Part shown: positions 38,761 to 49,098 of the stretch, one piece after another | Position numbering within the stretch: the first letter of the stretch is position 1 | How the letters are laid out: each line of letters begins with the position of its first letter | The notes under the pieces: generated by a model | Seen by the model: the letters and a program-made list of their open reading frames with translations, nothing else | Databases searched by the model: none | Told to the model about the DNA's origin: nothing | Translations under genes and position numbers: made by a program | DNA from: a virus | Direction: 5' to 3' (one strand) | Virus record (IMG/VR): IMGVR_UViG_3300047094_000686 | Coordinates: 1 to 57,681 of that record | Length of the DNA: 57,681 nucleotides

Positions 38761-39093
38761 TTGGCTACAACAGTATACGACATAGAAGAAATTGAACTTC
38801 AAAATGGCTCAAAGGTAAAACTAAAACCATTGACTATTAAAGCTTTAAGAAAGTTCATGGCAGAAATTAAAAAAACAGAAACTTCGTCAGGAGAAGACGA
38901 AACACTTACAATTCTAATTACAGCATGCGGAATTGCAATTGAATCTCAGGTACCAGAATTGGTAGCTGATAAAGATAAACTGGAAGATGCACTAGACATG
39001 CCTACCATTAATAGAATTCTAGAAGTATGTGGTGGAATTAAACTTGACGACCCAAACCTTCTAGCGGCAGCGGTTCTGGCTGGTCAGAACTAG
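38761..39093 (+). CDS. Tail assembly chaperone, unshifted form (G-like)
   Basis: The 110-residue product starts at TTG with GGAGG upstream. It matches the small helical chaperones encoded before the tape measure gene: VKLKPLTIKALRKFMAEIKKTE...LLAAAVLAGQN. It should bind the tape measure protein during tail assembly. A slippery site at 39051 lets some ribosomes continue into the downstream frame. Confidence 0.85.
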   Translation: MATTVYDIEEIELQNGSKVKLKPLTIKALRKFMAEIKKTETSSGEDETLTILITACGIAIESQVPELVADKDKLEDALDMPTINRILEVCGGIKLDDPNLLAAAVLAGQN

Positions 39094-39419
39094 ATTTAGC
39101 CGCTTTATTAGGAGAAGTTTTTCTTTTAGGTAATTGGAAAAATTACGAAGAATTAGAAGAAAGCCTCTCAATGCCAGAACTGATACAAACATTTAAGGCA
39201 ATGCAAAAAACTGAAGATGAGAAAAGAAAATTCTTAGCATCTCTTCAGGGAGTAAACTTAAATGATGAACAAGAAAAAGAAGGTCCTACATTTGACGACA
39301 TACGAAGAAGGGCTCTTGGAGTAAAAGCAAGCGGTAGTGATGTACTATCATTACAAGGAAGCTTTGCCTCAGAAGCAGGATTCGGAATAAACGCAGGTTT
39401 AGGATACTCTAAGGAGTAA
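38761..39419 (+). CDS. Tail assembly chaperone, -1 frameshift product (G-T-like)
   Basis: A -1 shift at C CCA AAC (39051-39057) joins the first chaperone at Asn99 to the downstream frame from 39057: PSSGSGSGWSELDLAALLG..., LGNWKNYEELEESLSMPELIQTF, ending GFGINAGLGYSKE at 39419. The shifted frame is open from 39048. The downstream frame has no good start of its own. The fused protein of about 219 residues has the standard G-T layout, with a helical chaperone and a tape-measure-binding tail. Confidence 0.85.
39051..39057 (+). promoter_or_regulatory. -1 programmed frameshift site (C CCA AAC)
   Basis: The heptamer fits X XXY YYZ exactly in the reading frame of the first chaperone. Re-pairing of CCA to CCC and AAC to AAA moves the ribosome one base back. 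The zero-frame stop is at 39091-39093. Confidence 0.85.
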
Positions 39420-39430
39420 AATTATAGTAA

Positions 39431-42400
39431 ATGGCTGAAGAACAGATAGTCACCCGAATAGTCGCCACGTCCGACTTTTCAAATCTTATCGCAGATCTCG
39501 GTAAGGTATCTTCAGCCTTAACTAATCTTCAAACAAAATTAAACGCAACAAATAAGAATTTAGCAGCACAAGTTGCTGTAATGAATCGTTCTTTTGCAGA
39601 CACACTTAGAAGCACTGGACAATTTTCCACACACTTTGTAAATTTAACATCTGATGTAGATAAATTTGGATCTCAATTAGACAAAGGCCAAATCAAATTA
39701 AAACAATTTTTTCAAGTATATCAAGGACATTTAAAAACTAATGGCGGATTAATTAGACAATTAGCTCAACAACAAGTTCAGCTACAAAATGCAATTCTTC
39801 AACCTCTTGGCAAAAATGCCGAAGGTTTGATGCAGTACAATGTTCACATTCCAACTGGCCTTGATAAGGTAAAAAGCAAAACAGCTTTAGCAAGACAAGA
39901 ACTACAAATTATGAATCGTGTAGTTCAAGAAGGAGCAAACTCATTAATTAATTGGGGTAAGAATACCCAGTGGGCTGGTCGTCAATTAACCGTAGGATTA
40001 ACTGTTCCATTAGCAGCATTTGGAGCTGCATCTGCAAAAGCATTTCGAGAAGCCGATCAAGAGTTAACTCGTTTAACAAAGGTTTATGGTGGTTTAGCTG
40101 CTACATCAGCAAGTGATTTAGGCAAAATAAGAAAACAAGTTACTGAAACCGCATCTGAATTATCTAAAGCATACGGTTCTTCATTTAAAGAAACAATTGC
40201 ATTAGGTGCTGACATTGCTGCAACTGGAAAGCAAGGTAACGAATTATTAGGCTCAATTAAAGAAACAACTCGTCTAGCAGTTCTTGGTGAAGTAGATAGA
40301 CAAGATGCAATGAAGGCAACATTAGCAATTCAATCTGCATTCAAACAAAATACTGATGAACTAGCAGAATCAATTAACTTTTTAAACGCAGTTGAAAACC
40401 AGACATCAACAACTCTTAATGACTTAGTAGAAGCAATTCCTAAAGCTGGTCCAATTATTAAAGGTCTTGGAGGTAGCGTAGAAGATTTAGCATTGTATTT
40501 AACTGCAATGAGAGAAGGCGGAATCAATGCATCAGAAGGCGCTAACGCTTTAAAGTCAGGACTTGCATCTTTAATTAATCCAACTAAAGTAGCAAAAGAA
40601 ATGTTTGCTGGATTTGGAATATCATTAACTGACATTGTTCAAAAAAATGCTGGAAACACAACAAATACATTATTGGCATTACAATCAGCATTAGACAACT
40701 TAGATCCATTACAAAAACAACAGGCATTAGAACAATTATTTGGTAAATTCCAATTTGCTCGTATGAATGCTTTATTTGAAAACCTTGGAAAGCAAGGAAG
40801 CCAAACCTTACAAGTAATGGATTTAATGAAAGCAAGTTCTCAAGATTTAGCAAACATTGCTGGTCGAGAATTAAGTATGGTTACAGAATCCGCTTCTGGT
40901 AAGTACAGGAGAGCTCTTGAAGGATTAAAGGCAGATCTAGCTGTAGTTGGCGAACAGTTTTTAACAATAAATACACATCTAATAAATATTGTTAGTGGAA
41001 TATTAAAATTTATAGATAAATTACCTGGACCAATAAAAACAATTCTAGCTTTCTTTGGAGGACTTACTGCGGTAGCTGGACCACTTATTATGCTTACTGG
41101 TGTTCTTGCAAACTTCTTTGGTTATGTAATTAAAGGTGCATCTCATTTTAGAGCTATGTTTAAAGGTGGAGAAGGCTGGAGACTCTTAACACCAGAAATA
41201 CTTGCAGCAAATAAAGCAGGGTCACTTGCAGAACAAACATTTTATAGTGATGCTAAAGCAGCAGATATATTAAATCAAGCAATATCTAGACTGTCTGCTT
41301 CATATAATAAATTAGCAGCAGATGCATCAAATGCAATAATTCAAACAAACCCAGGAGTATCTACTATGGGTGGAACAAATATTATTGCTGGACAAAGAGT
41401 AGTAAATCCTAATCACCCGCTTGTGGGAGAGGTAGGCACAAGAGCTGCTTCACACCATAATCCAAGAGCATTAATGAGTAAAGGACAAAGAGATGCTCAA
41501 ACAATTCACTCTGTTACCCCAGGATCAATTGATGTAAATCAAAAAATAGGAACTGTTCCTCAAATATTTATGGCAGGGGATCTGCCAAAAATTGAAGGAT
41601 TAACATCTTCAAGAGGGGCTTCTACGGGAATAGTTGCTGGAGAAGCAGCAAAGTGGCATTCTCTAATGGGTACATTGTCTATGATGACAAAAAGAGAAGT
41701 TGCAGATTTAAAGAAAGAAATTGCTAGAACAGGAACATTTAGCACAGAAATAAATACTACATTCGGACAGCTTCTTCCAGCAATGACAAAAATAACAACC
41801 AATGCAGCATCACAATCTGCATTAATTGTTCAACAACTACAAGCAGGAAAAATTACGTTAGATACTGCTCGTGCAAAAATTATTGCAATAAATTCACAGC
41901 TAGAAGCAATGATGGCGCAAACAACTGCTCAAGTTGCTGCAGATCTTGGAAGAACCGCTAATTTAACACAAGTTCCTTTAATTAATCAGCCAATAGTTGG
42001 ACCTACAGGTAAAGCAAACATTAAAGAAATTTTTAGACCAAATAGGCCAGCATCAAAAATCATAGATAAAATTGCAAGATCTCTTGGGGTAAGGACATAC
42101 GGGGCAGGATATTCAACAGAAACAACAATGCCAAAGAAATTTGCAACAGGCGGAATGGTTGTTCCTGGGCCAAGATCAGACACAACAGATACTCAATTTA
42201 TGAATTTGGTAGAGGGAGATATTGTATTAAATAGAAAAGCATCAGATAATTTAATGGGTTACAATCAAGGTGGAAAAGTAGTACCAGCAATGGTAACTCC
42301 TGGAGAAATTATAATTAATAATCCGACACCATCAGAATCTGAAATGCTATTAGCCTATAACAATCAATTTGCAGTTGGCGGCAGGGTTGTAGCTTCAAAA

Positions 42401-45400
42401 AATAATTATGGAATTCCCTCTCTTGTTGCAAAATACGCAGCAGCCTCCAAAATTTTCTCAGGATTTAGATCTCCAGGTAAAGAGTACTATAGAGCAAGTA
42501 GAGGGGTTATGGATAGAACTGGCTCTACTACTCAATCATTTTCAGAACCTGGATCTTTAATGAGATTTAATGATTACAGATTAACTAGAGGTAGTGTTTA
42601 TAAAAATGAAAGTAATAAAAATTATGGAATAACCCCCACACTTCCTGGACAAACTTTAACTCACGCCTATAGTCCTTCTTTTATAAAAAGACTTAAAAAA
42701 ATGGGCTACGGTCCAGACGATAATATTCCAGTAGATGTTTTAAAATCAATAGGCGTACCAGTACCATCTGGAGCAAAGTACGTAACTCTAAAAGCTTTAT
42801 CTAGTACATGGGTTAAAACTTCAAAAAGATTTAATGAAGCTATAAAAAGTAATTTACCAGAAACAAATACAAATGGAACTGGCTGGAGAGACAACTGGGA
42901 ACCTGTTGGCCCTGAAAGCATGCAAAGTTTACTTATAAAATTAAAATCAATGGGAGTAATGCCAATTGAAGCAAAAAGAATATCTGAATACGCAGGGACT
43001 AGACTAAACGGTTTTGTTTCAAAACATAAGGGCCCCATGACAGAATCTGATTGGGGAAGATACGTAAATGCTGCTGAAATTGGTGGCATAAATGATAGCA
43101 GTAAAAGAAGTCATGGCGGTTCATTTATTAGAGGCATAAGATCAACACAACAAAATAGATATAACAAAGAAGACTCCGATCTATTATCAGCTATGAACAT
43201 GGGCGGAAAAGTTAGAGGATATAATCGTGGTGGAGTTGTTGGTGGACGAGTAAAGCGTGGAAAAAATAATTATGGAATACCGTCTGTTATGGGTAATCTT
43301 GGAACAACAGCTGCTTATATAGGTGGCAGTACTGCTGGTGCAGCATTAGGTCAAAAAGCTGGCGGAAACTTAGGGTCTTTAGCTGGAATGATACTTGTCC
43401 CAACCATACTGCAATCTATTATGCAAAAGCTTGGCCAGGTATCTGCACAAGGAACATCAACTGCTGGAATACTTGGAAGGCTTGGACCTTTATTAGCAAA
43501 TCCATATGTAGCAGCTGGTGCCGCAATAGTAGGAGTAACAGCAGCTTTAATTAAATTTAAAAAGAATCAAGAAGAATCTGCTAAGTTAAATAGACTAGCA
43601 TTTTCTGGTGGTGTAAAACCAATTAAAGATTTTGACTCACAATTAAAGCAAGTTACAAAAACAATAGAAGATACCAGAGCAACCGCAGCGTTATTGCATG
43701 CACAAATGAATACTGCTGGACTATCTGGTTTAACATTAACTATAAAACAATTTGCTGACTTAAGAGAAAAAGTAAAGTCTACGTATCCAGAATTAGTTAA
43801 ATTGTTTAAAGAGACACCATCGGATAAATTAATCACAGTTGCACAAGGATTAAAAGCTCAATTTGTTGCTGCTGGAGAGTCAGCAGCACAAGCTAATGCA
43901 AAGATAGCTGCATTACTTGCAGAATCTGGAAAGTCTGGTTTTATTCAAATAGTACTAGGAGATAAAGGGCTAGCTGGCATTACAAGTGCAAAAACTGCAA
44001 TTGAATCTATGCTTGTTGCTATGTCTAAATTTACAGACAGCAAAGATAGGGCTGCTGGACTACTTCAAATATTTTCATCAATGGGAGACTACATAGAAAA
44101 TGCCACAGATAAATCTTTAGCGTTAAAAGAACAATATAATGCAATAGAAAAATCTGGACAAGGTAATGTAAAATTAACTCAAGATCTAATAGTTGAAATA
44201 TCAAAAACTTCCCCAGGATTAGCTGAAATATTAAGCACATCAGATGATGTTGAAACGGCTTTGTCAAAATGGAGAATTGTTCTTGGCGGAGTTCAAAAAG
44301 ATTTAAGCGGATTAGATAAAGGACAATTAAAAAAACTTGCTTTTGCAGTAGAAGAAGTAACCAATAACTACAATAAATTATTAGATGTTACAAGCAAAAA
44401 AGCTCAAGAAAATTCCTTAACTGGAAAAATGGCCAAAGACATTGACGCCTTTAATAAAAAACAAGCAACTGCAAGCAAAACAGCAATTCAAAATCTTGAA
44501 ACTCAAATTAGCTTAAAGAATAAACAAATTGAACAAATTAAAAAAGAAGGCGATGAAAGAAAGAAAGCTTTAAGAGATCAGCAACAGTCTGAAGATATTA
44601 AGCTTCAAATACAGCAAGAGCAATTAAATTATCAAACAGCTCTTGCTAAAGGTGATATGGTTGGTGCCGCACAAGCACAAATTAGTATTCAAAGACTTGT
44701 TGGAGCACAACAATTAAAGGTAGCAGAAGATGCAATAGACAAGGCAGTACAATCTAAGATTGATGCTTTACAGGCACAAATAGATGTTTTAAATAAAAAA
44801 TCTACAGCAGTAAGCAACGCAGCTTCAACAGCAAAGCCAAAAGAATCCCCACTTACAGGAATTTATCAACAAATTCAAGGTGTCTACAAAGACAGGGCTT
44901 TAGAAAACATAACAGAAGAAGAAGCACTTACTCAATTAAATGATTTAATTAAAAAATTAGAAAGAACACCAGGAGGAAATAAATACTTAAAAGATTTAGG
45001 AGTAACAGAATCTGTTCAAAATATAACTCGTGACGACGGTCAAACTATTGTTGGAAAAATAAACACAGATTCTGTACAAGGAAATGCTTTATTAAATTCT
45101 TTAAAGAAAGGGTCAGATGTTATAGCTGGCAAACAGCTTGTGGTATTGCAACAAATACTTGCAGTATTAAAAAATGAACCAGGTAAAACTTATACACCAA
45201 CACAAAATCAGACTCAAAATGCTGGTGCAACAACTGCAGCTGGCGGAACCTACGCAGTAGGTACAATTAAAAATTATACAGATTCAGCTAGCAGTATTAA
45301 ATCTGCAGCATTAAAAGCATTTTCTGATAGTAGCACTGGACGTGCAACAGTTGGAAATAGAACATATAGATTATTTAAATGGAATGATAGAGCTTATGGA

Positions 45401-46573
45401 ATTGAAACATCAAGCAGAATGGTTTATGACTGGGATACCAATAGTAATACAATTGGAAAAACATTAATTTTAGATGCATCTAAAAAATCTAACTTTGCAA
45501 TGGGCGGATACGTTAAAAATTACGAAAAAGGTTCACCTGGAGGAGTAAAAGGACCAGGAACCGCAACATCCGATTCTATCCCAGCCATGCTTTCAAATGG
45601 AGAGTACGTTGTAAAATCATCTTCTGTAAATAAATATGGAATCCCATTCTTTGATGCAGTAAATGCACAAAAGTTTGCAGAGGGAGGTTCGGCTAGCGCA
45701 GTATCCAAAACAGGATTTTCTGGAAAAGGCGGACAGTTAATGGATTGGAAAGCCGCATGGAAAGAAGCCAATAAAAAAGTTATTCAAATTAAAATTCCAC
45801 CAATCACAGCTAATTTTGATACAAACTCTTTTGAATTAAATAAAGAACAAAAATTAGAGCTTGAAGTAATTTCTAAAGATCTGATTAATAATCAATTAAA
45901 ATCAATAATTATTCAAGGTCATACAGACTCAGTAGGAAAAGAAAAAGATAATGACATTCTTTCACAAAATAGAGCAAAGGCTATTGCAGAATATTTATCA
46001 AAACTAGTTCCTGGCACAAGCTTTGTTCCAGTTGGATATGGCGAATATAAGCCTATTGCTCCAAATACAAATTCTGAAAATATGGCTAAGAATAGAAGAG
46101 CAGAGCTATTCCTACCAGATAAATATAAAACAATTTATCCAGAATATAATCCTAAAAAGCATACAGCAATGATAACTGGAACGGGTAAGTCTGATTTTTC
46201 AGGAGGATCTTTATCTGGAGGCCAATTATCTTCAAGCATTGATTTTGGTAAACTCTTTAACAAAATTAAATTAGGACTTGGTTTTGCTAATGGCGGGGCT
46301 GTCCAGATACCTAAATTTGAACACGGCATAAATAGTGTACCAGCAAATATGCTTGCACTGCTTCATAAAAACGAGGCGGTTATTCCATCAAACATGAATC
46401 CATTTAATCCAAACGCTAATAATGCTACAATGGGAACCGTATATAATGTTGGAGACATAACAATGAAGTTTGAAAATGTTCATGAGATGGATGGCAAAAA
46501 ATTATTTAAAGAATTTAAAACGCTACTTGCACTCGAAAATACAAAAACTGGACCAAGTAGGGTAATAGCATGA
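39431..46573 (+). CDS. Tape measure protein with internal OmpA-like domain (2380 aa)
   Basis: Length determines tail length; at about 1.5 Angstrom per residue this protein would give a tail near 350 nm. Residues about 195-420 form the TP901-type tape measure core (EADQELTRLTKVYGG, LGADIAATGKQ). Hydrophobic stretches near 535-575 and around 1285-1380 could insert in the host membrane on DNA entry. Gly-rich motifs such as GGYVKNYEKGSPGGVKGPGT recur. Residues about 2120-2230 are an OmpA_C-type domain: NFDTNSFELNKEQ, IIIQGHTDSVG, NDILSQNRAKAIAEYLS, VGYGEYKPIAPN, NRRAELF. Such domains bind diaminopimelate in peptidoglycan. Confidence 0.9.
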   Translation: MAEEQIVTRIVATSDFSNLIADLGKVSSALTNLQTKLNATNKNLAAQVAVMNRSFADTLRSTGQFSTHFVNLTSDVDKFGSQLDKGQIKLKQFFQVYQGHLKTNGGLIRQLAQQQVQLQNAILQPLGKNAEGLMQYNVHIPTGLDKVKSKTALARQELQIMNRVVQEGANSLINWGKNTQWAGRQLTVGLTVPLAAFGAASAKAFREADQELTRLTKVYGGLAATSASDLGKIRKQVTETASELSKAYGSSFKETIALGADIAATGKQGNELLGSIKETTRLAVLGEVDRQDAMKATLAIQSAFKQNTDELAESINFLNAVENQTSTTLNDLVEAIPKAGPIIKGLGGSVEDLALYLTAMREGGINASEGANALKSGLASLINPTKVAKEMFAGFGISLTDIVQKNAGNTTNTLLALQSALDNLDPLQKQQALEQLFGKFQFARMNALFENLGKQGSQTLQVMDLMKASSQDLANIAGRELSMVTESASGKYRRALEGLKADLAVVGEQFLTINTHLINIVSGILKFIDKLPGPIKTILAFFGGLTAVAGPLIMLTGVLANFFGYVIKGASHFRAMFKGGEGWRLLTPEILAANKAGSLAEQTFYSDAKAADILNQAISRLSASYNKLAADASNAIIQTNPGVSTMGGTNIIAGQRVVNPNHPLVGEVGTRAASHHNPRALMSKGQRDAQTIHSVTPGSIDVNQKIGTVPQIFMAGDLPKIEGLTSSRGASTGIVAGEAAKWHSLMGTLSMMTKREVADLKKEIARTGTFSTEINTTFGQLLPAMTKITTNAASQSALIVQQLQAGKITLDTARAKIIAINSQLEAMMAQTTAQVAADLGRTANLTQVPLINQPIVGPTGKANIKEIFRPNRPASKIIDKIARSLGVRTYGAGYSTETTMPKKFATGGMVVPGPRSDTTDTQFMNLVEGDIVLNRKASDNLMGYNQGGKVVPAMVTPGEIIINNPTPSESEMLLAYNNQFAVGGRVVASKNNYGIPSLVAKYAAASKIFSGFRSPGKEYYRASRGVMDRTGSTTQSFSEPGSLMRFNDYRLTRGSVYKNESNKNYGITPTLPGQTLTHAYSPSFIKRLKKMGYGPDDNIPVDVLKSIGVPVPSGAKYVTLKALSSTWVKTSKRFNEAIKSNLPETNTNGTGWRDNWEPVGPESMQSLLIKLKSMGVMPIEAKRISEYAGTRLNGFVSKHKGPMTESDWGRYVNAAEIGGINDSSKRSHGGSFIRGIRSTQQNRYNKEDSDLLSAMNMGGKVRGYNRGGVVGGRVKRGKNNYGIPSVMGNLGTTAAYIGGSTAGAALGQKAGGNLGSLAGMILVPTILQSIMQKLGQVSAQGTSTAGILGRLGPLLANPYVAAGAAIVGVTAALIKFKKNQEESAKLNRLAFSGGVKPIKDFDSQLKQVTKTIEDTRATAALLHAQMNTAGLSGLTLTIKQFADLREKVKSTYPELVKLFKETPSDKLITVAQGLKAQFVAAGESAAQANAKIAALLAESGKSGFIQIVLGDKGLAGITSAKTAIESMLVAMSKFTDSKDRAAGLLQIFSSMGDYIENATDKSLALKEQYNAIEKSGQGNVKLTQDLIVEISKTSPGLAEILSTSDDVETALSKWRIVLGGVQKDLSGLDKGQLKKLAFAVEEVTNNYNKLLDVTSKKAQENSLTGKMAKDIDAFNKKQATASKTAIQNLETQISLKNKQIEQIKKEGDERKKALRDQQQSEDIKLQIQQEQLNYQTALAKGDMVGAAQAQISIQRLVGAQQLKVAEDAIDKAVQSKIDALQAQIDVLNKKSTAVSNAASTAKPKESPLTGIYQQIQGVYKDRALENITEEEALTQLNDLIKKLERTPGGNKYLKDLGVTESVQNITRDDGQTIVGKINTDSVQGNALLNSLKKGSDVIAGKQLVVLQQILAVLKNEPGKTYTPTQNQTQNAGATTAAGGTYAVGTIKNYTDSASSIKSAALKAFSDSSTGRATVGNRTYRLFKWNDRAYGIETSSRMVYDWDTNSNTIGKTLILDASKKSNFAMGGYVKNYEKGSPGGVKGPGTATSDSIPAMLSNGEYVVKSSSVNKYGIPFFDAVNAQKFAEGGSASAVSKTGFSGKGGQLMDWKAAWKEANKKVIQIKIPPITANFDTNSFELNKEQKLELEVISKDLINNQLKSIIIQGHTDSVGKEKDNDILSQNRAKAIAEYLSKLVPGTSFVPVGYGEYKPIAPNTNSENMAKNRRAELFLPDKYKTIYPEYNPKKHTAMITGTGKSDFSGGSLSGGQLSSSIDFGKLFNKIKLGLGFANGGAVQIPKFEHGINSVPANMLALLHKNEAVIPSNMNPFNPNANNATMGTVYNVGDITMKFENVHEMDGKKLFKEFKTLLALENTKTGPSRVIA

Positions 46574-47043
46574 GTATAGTATCAATGCCAAGAGGATCCA
46601 TACTACAGATACAGGCATATGACTTATCTTTAAATGGTGGAAGCGGAACCCTTAAATACAACAAGGTAACAGAGCATAATAGATCTGCATTTGATATTAG
46701 TACCGAAAGAATTGAAAAAAGTACAAGAATGGCCAATGGTCTATTAAGAAAATTCTTTATTGCAGATAAGAAAACATTTTCTTTATCATGGGATATGCTA
46801 CCATCATATAGAACTTTAACTGTAGATGGAGCTTGGGGAGCAGAAGATTTAAGATCATTTTATAATAGTGCAGAAGGACAATCTTCTTTTAATATAAGAG
46901 TTAATTTAGCAAAAAATGGTTCAAATCAAGAATCTTCTGGTTACGAAGAATATACAGTTGTATTTGGAGACTGTAATTTTTCTGTATTAAAAAGAGGACT
47001 CCAACCATTTTGGAGTGTGTCACTAACCCTGGTAGAGGTCTAA
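46570..47043 (+). CDS. Distal tail-like protein
   Basis: This 157-residue protein overlaps the tape measure stop by ATGA and lies at the usual place of the distal tail protein, which joins the tube to the tip. FNIRVNLAKNGSNQESSGYEEYTVVFGDCNFSVLKRG and the closing WSVSLTLVEV fit a beta barrel. It is shorter than many Dit proteins and lacks the carbohydrate-binding extension. Confidence 0.65.
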   Translation: MSIVSMPRGSILQIQAYDLSLNGGSGTLKYNKVTEHNRSAFDISTERIEKSTRMANGLLRKFFIADKKTFSLSWDMLPSYRTLTVDGAWGAEDLRSFYNSAEGQSSFNIRVNLAKNGSNQESSGYEEYTVVFGDCNFSVLKRGLQPFWSVSLTLVEV

Positions 47044-49098
47044 ATGATAGCGGGATCAGCAAATTTAAAAACTTTATTATACAATAGCACAAATATTAAA
47101 ATTGGTTCTGGATGCTATATTGAATATAATATGAACACAATGTTAGATGGAGTTTCTGCAACTAATAATATTGCAGATTCTGTGTACACTAGTCAAATAC
47201 TAAGACGTGTAACAAGTGGCCCTACAACAATTACAGAACCTGGATGGCCATCTACTAGACCAAATCCATATAAAAAACTATTTCCAGTAGATTCTATTAT
47301 TAAACCATTTAGACCAGTAAACTCTGGAATTAAATATTTTATTTTAGAAAAACCAGTTTCAAGTGGCGGACCAACAGAAATACAAAAAAATACTTTTTCT
47401 AATTATAGGTCGGTATCTTACCCAGAGTCTCAACCAAGAATATATTACCCAGGAGAAAGCACATACTATAAATATTGGGTAACTCCACAAAATACTGGTG
47501 TAAATATTACTATTAATTATTTAACTAATCTTACTCAATATGCACTAACAAATAAAATAGTTTTAAAATTTGAAAGCACACACAGTATTCCATCTACATA
47601 CACAATTAAAATAGTTAAATCAAACAATACAGAAGAAACTATTGCTAATGCATTAACAACACCAACAAATGGATTAGTTGAGTTGTACTATAATGGAACA
47701 TCATGGTCAACAGTGGAATCAAATTTATTTGCAACACCAGTAACAATTAAATCAATAATAGTTACAACACCAAGTGCTGGTACTGATAGAATAATTGGAG
47801 TAACCGAAGTATCTGCTAGATGGATAAAAGATATCTCAACAGACGTGGTATCATTTGAAATAAGCAAAGAGTCATCTTCTAGCTCAGAAGACTTATTGCC
47901 AGTAGGAAAAGTAACAGCAAATAGTATTAATTTAGAATTAAATAGATATAATACAAGTACACTTGAATATGTTTCATATAGCAGAACATCTTCTTTAAAT
48001 CCGTCTTTAACATATATGGTAAAAAATGCAAAACTTATACCATTTTTTAAAATATATCATGAAAATGGATCGGTAGTAGACGGTTTAGAAAAGTATGATC
48101 AAATTAATCAAGGAGATTTTTATATAAATGAATTTAACATCTCTAGCCAAGGCGAAGTATCATTAACAGCCTTAGATTCAGCAAAATATTTAATGGAAGT
48201 GATATGCCCAGACATACTTTGTGAATCGTATCCAGTTACTGCTATTATTAGAAGGCTATTGGATTCAGTCGGATACACTAATTACAAATTTAATTTATCA
48301 TCTGGAACAGACTCCTCTATTCCATTAATTAATTATTTTTGGACAGACGGATCAAAAACTGTATGGGAGTATTTACAAGAGTTATGTAGAGATATTCAAA
48401 TGAATGCTATTGTAGATGAAAATGATGTTTTGCAATTTTATAGTAGAAACTATATGTATTCACGAACAACAAAAGATTGGAATTTTTATCAAGAAAAAGA
48501 AGGAAGTGCCTTACCAAACATTATTGATTTTTCTAAAAAAGAAATGCCATCTGCTAATCAAGTTAAAATAAGATGGAGTACTCCAACGACTAGTGAGTAT
48601 TTACAATCATCAGACCCTCTATGGCAATCCTCAGAGTCATTTATAATTGCTGGAGGACTTACAGAGTCACTAAATGCTTCTGGTAATAGCAATATTGCAA
48701 TTGATTTATCTGGACCTAGTGTATATAATAAATTAATATCTGGATTTAATTTTGAAGGATATTTTTTAGTAGACTCAGAAATTATTGAATACGATGCAAT
48801 GGGGTATCAGTACATACCATCAGAAACAACAAACACCACGGTTACAGATGCAATTAACGGCACTGTTTTAAATAATGGAGAAAACCCTGTAAACATATGG
48901 ATAGAATCGGCATCTGATTTAAGTAAATATACTGCTTTATCAAAACCACCGACAGGCACAACTATTCAAATAAAAATAAAACCAAATGGTAGATATAGAA
49001 TTAAAACAAGAGGCGCTTTAGGAACTACTGCTGCTGCACATAATTATAGTGGCGCACCATCTTCAAGTTATTCATGGACAGGAGTTTTAGTAGGATGA
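47044..49098 (+). CDS. Minor tail protein, baseplate-hub-like N-part
   Basis: The 684-residue product starts directly after the previous stop. About residues 150-270 are a beta sandwich (YWVTPQNTGVNITINYLTN). About 370-540 hold the hub-like region: INEFNISSQGEVSLTALDSAKYLME, YPVTAIIRRLLDSVGY, and KTVWEYLQELCRDIQMNAIVDENDVLQF, typical of gp27-like hubs. The hub's usual last domain is instead at the end of the next gene, so the two together may form one split hub. Confidence 0.7.
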   Translation: MIAGSANLKTLLYNSTNIKIGSGCYIEYNMNTMLDGVSATNNIADSVYTSQILRRVTSGPTTITEPGWPSTRPNPYKKLFPVDSIIKPFRPVNSGIKYFILEKPVSSGGPTEIQKNTFSNYRSVSYPESQPRIYYPGESTYYKYWVTPQNTGVNITINYLTNLTQYALTNKIVLKFESTHSIPSTYTIKIVKSNNTEETIANALTTPTNGLVELYYNGTSWSTVESNLFATPVTIKSIIVTTPSAGTDRIIGVTEVSARWIKDISTDVVSFEISKESSSSSEDLLPVGKVTANSINLELNRYNTSTLEYVSYSRTSSLNPSLTYMVKNAKLIPFFKIYHENGSVVDGLEKYDQINQGDFYINEFNISSQGEVSLTALDSAKYLMEVICPDILCESYPVTAIIRRLLDSVGYTNYKFNLSSGTDSSIPLINYFWTDGSKTVWEYLQELCRDIQMNAIVDENDVLQFYSRNYMYSRTTKDWNFYQEKEGSALPNIIDFSKKEMPSANQVKIRWSTPTTSEYLQSSDPLWQSSESFIIAGGLTESLNASGNSNIAIDLSGPSVYNKLISGFNFEGYFLVDSEIIEYDAMGYQYIPSETTNTTVTDAINGTVLNNGENPVNIWIESASDLSKYTALSKPPTGTTIQIKIKPNGRYRIKTRGALGTTAAAHNYSGAPSSSYSWTGVLVG

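Noticed and set aside
49074-49098. Programmed frameshift joining the two hub-like genes
   Set aside because: No slippery heptamer in the right phase was seen; an ATGA overlap explains the junction.
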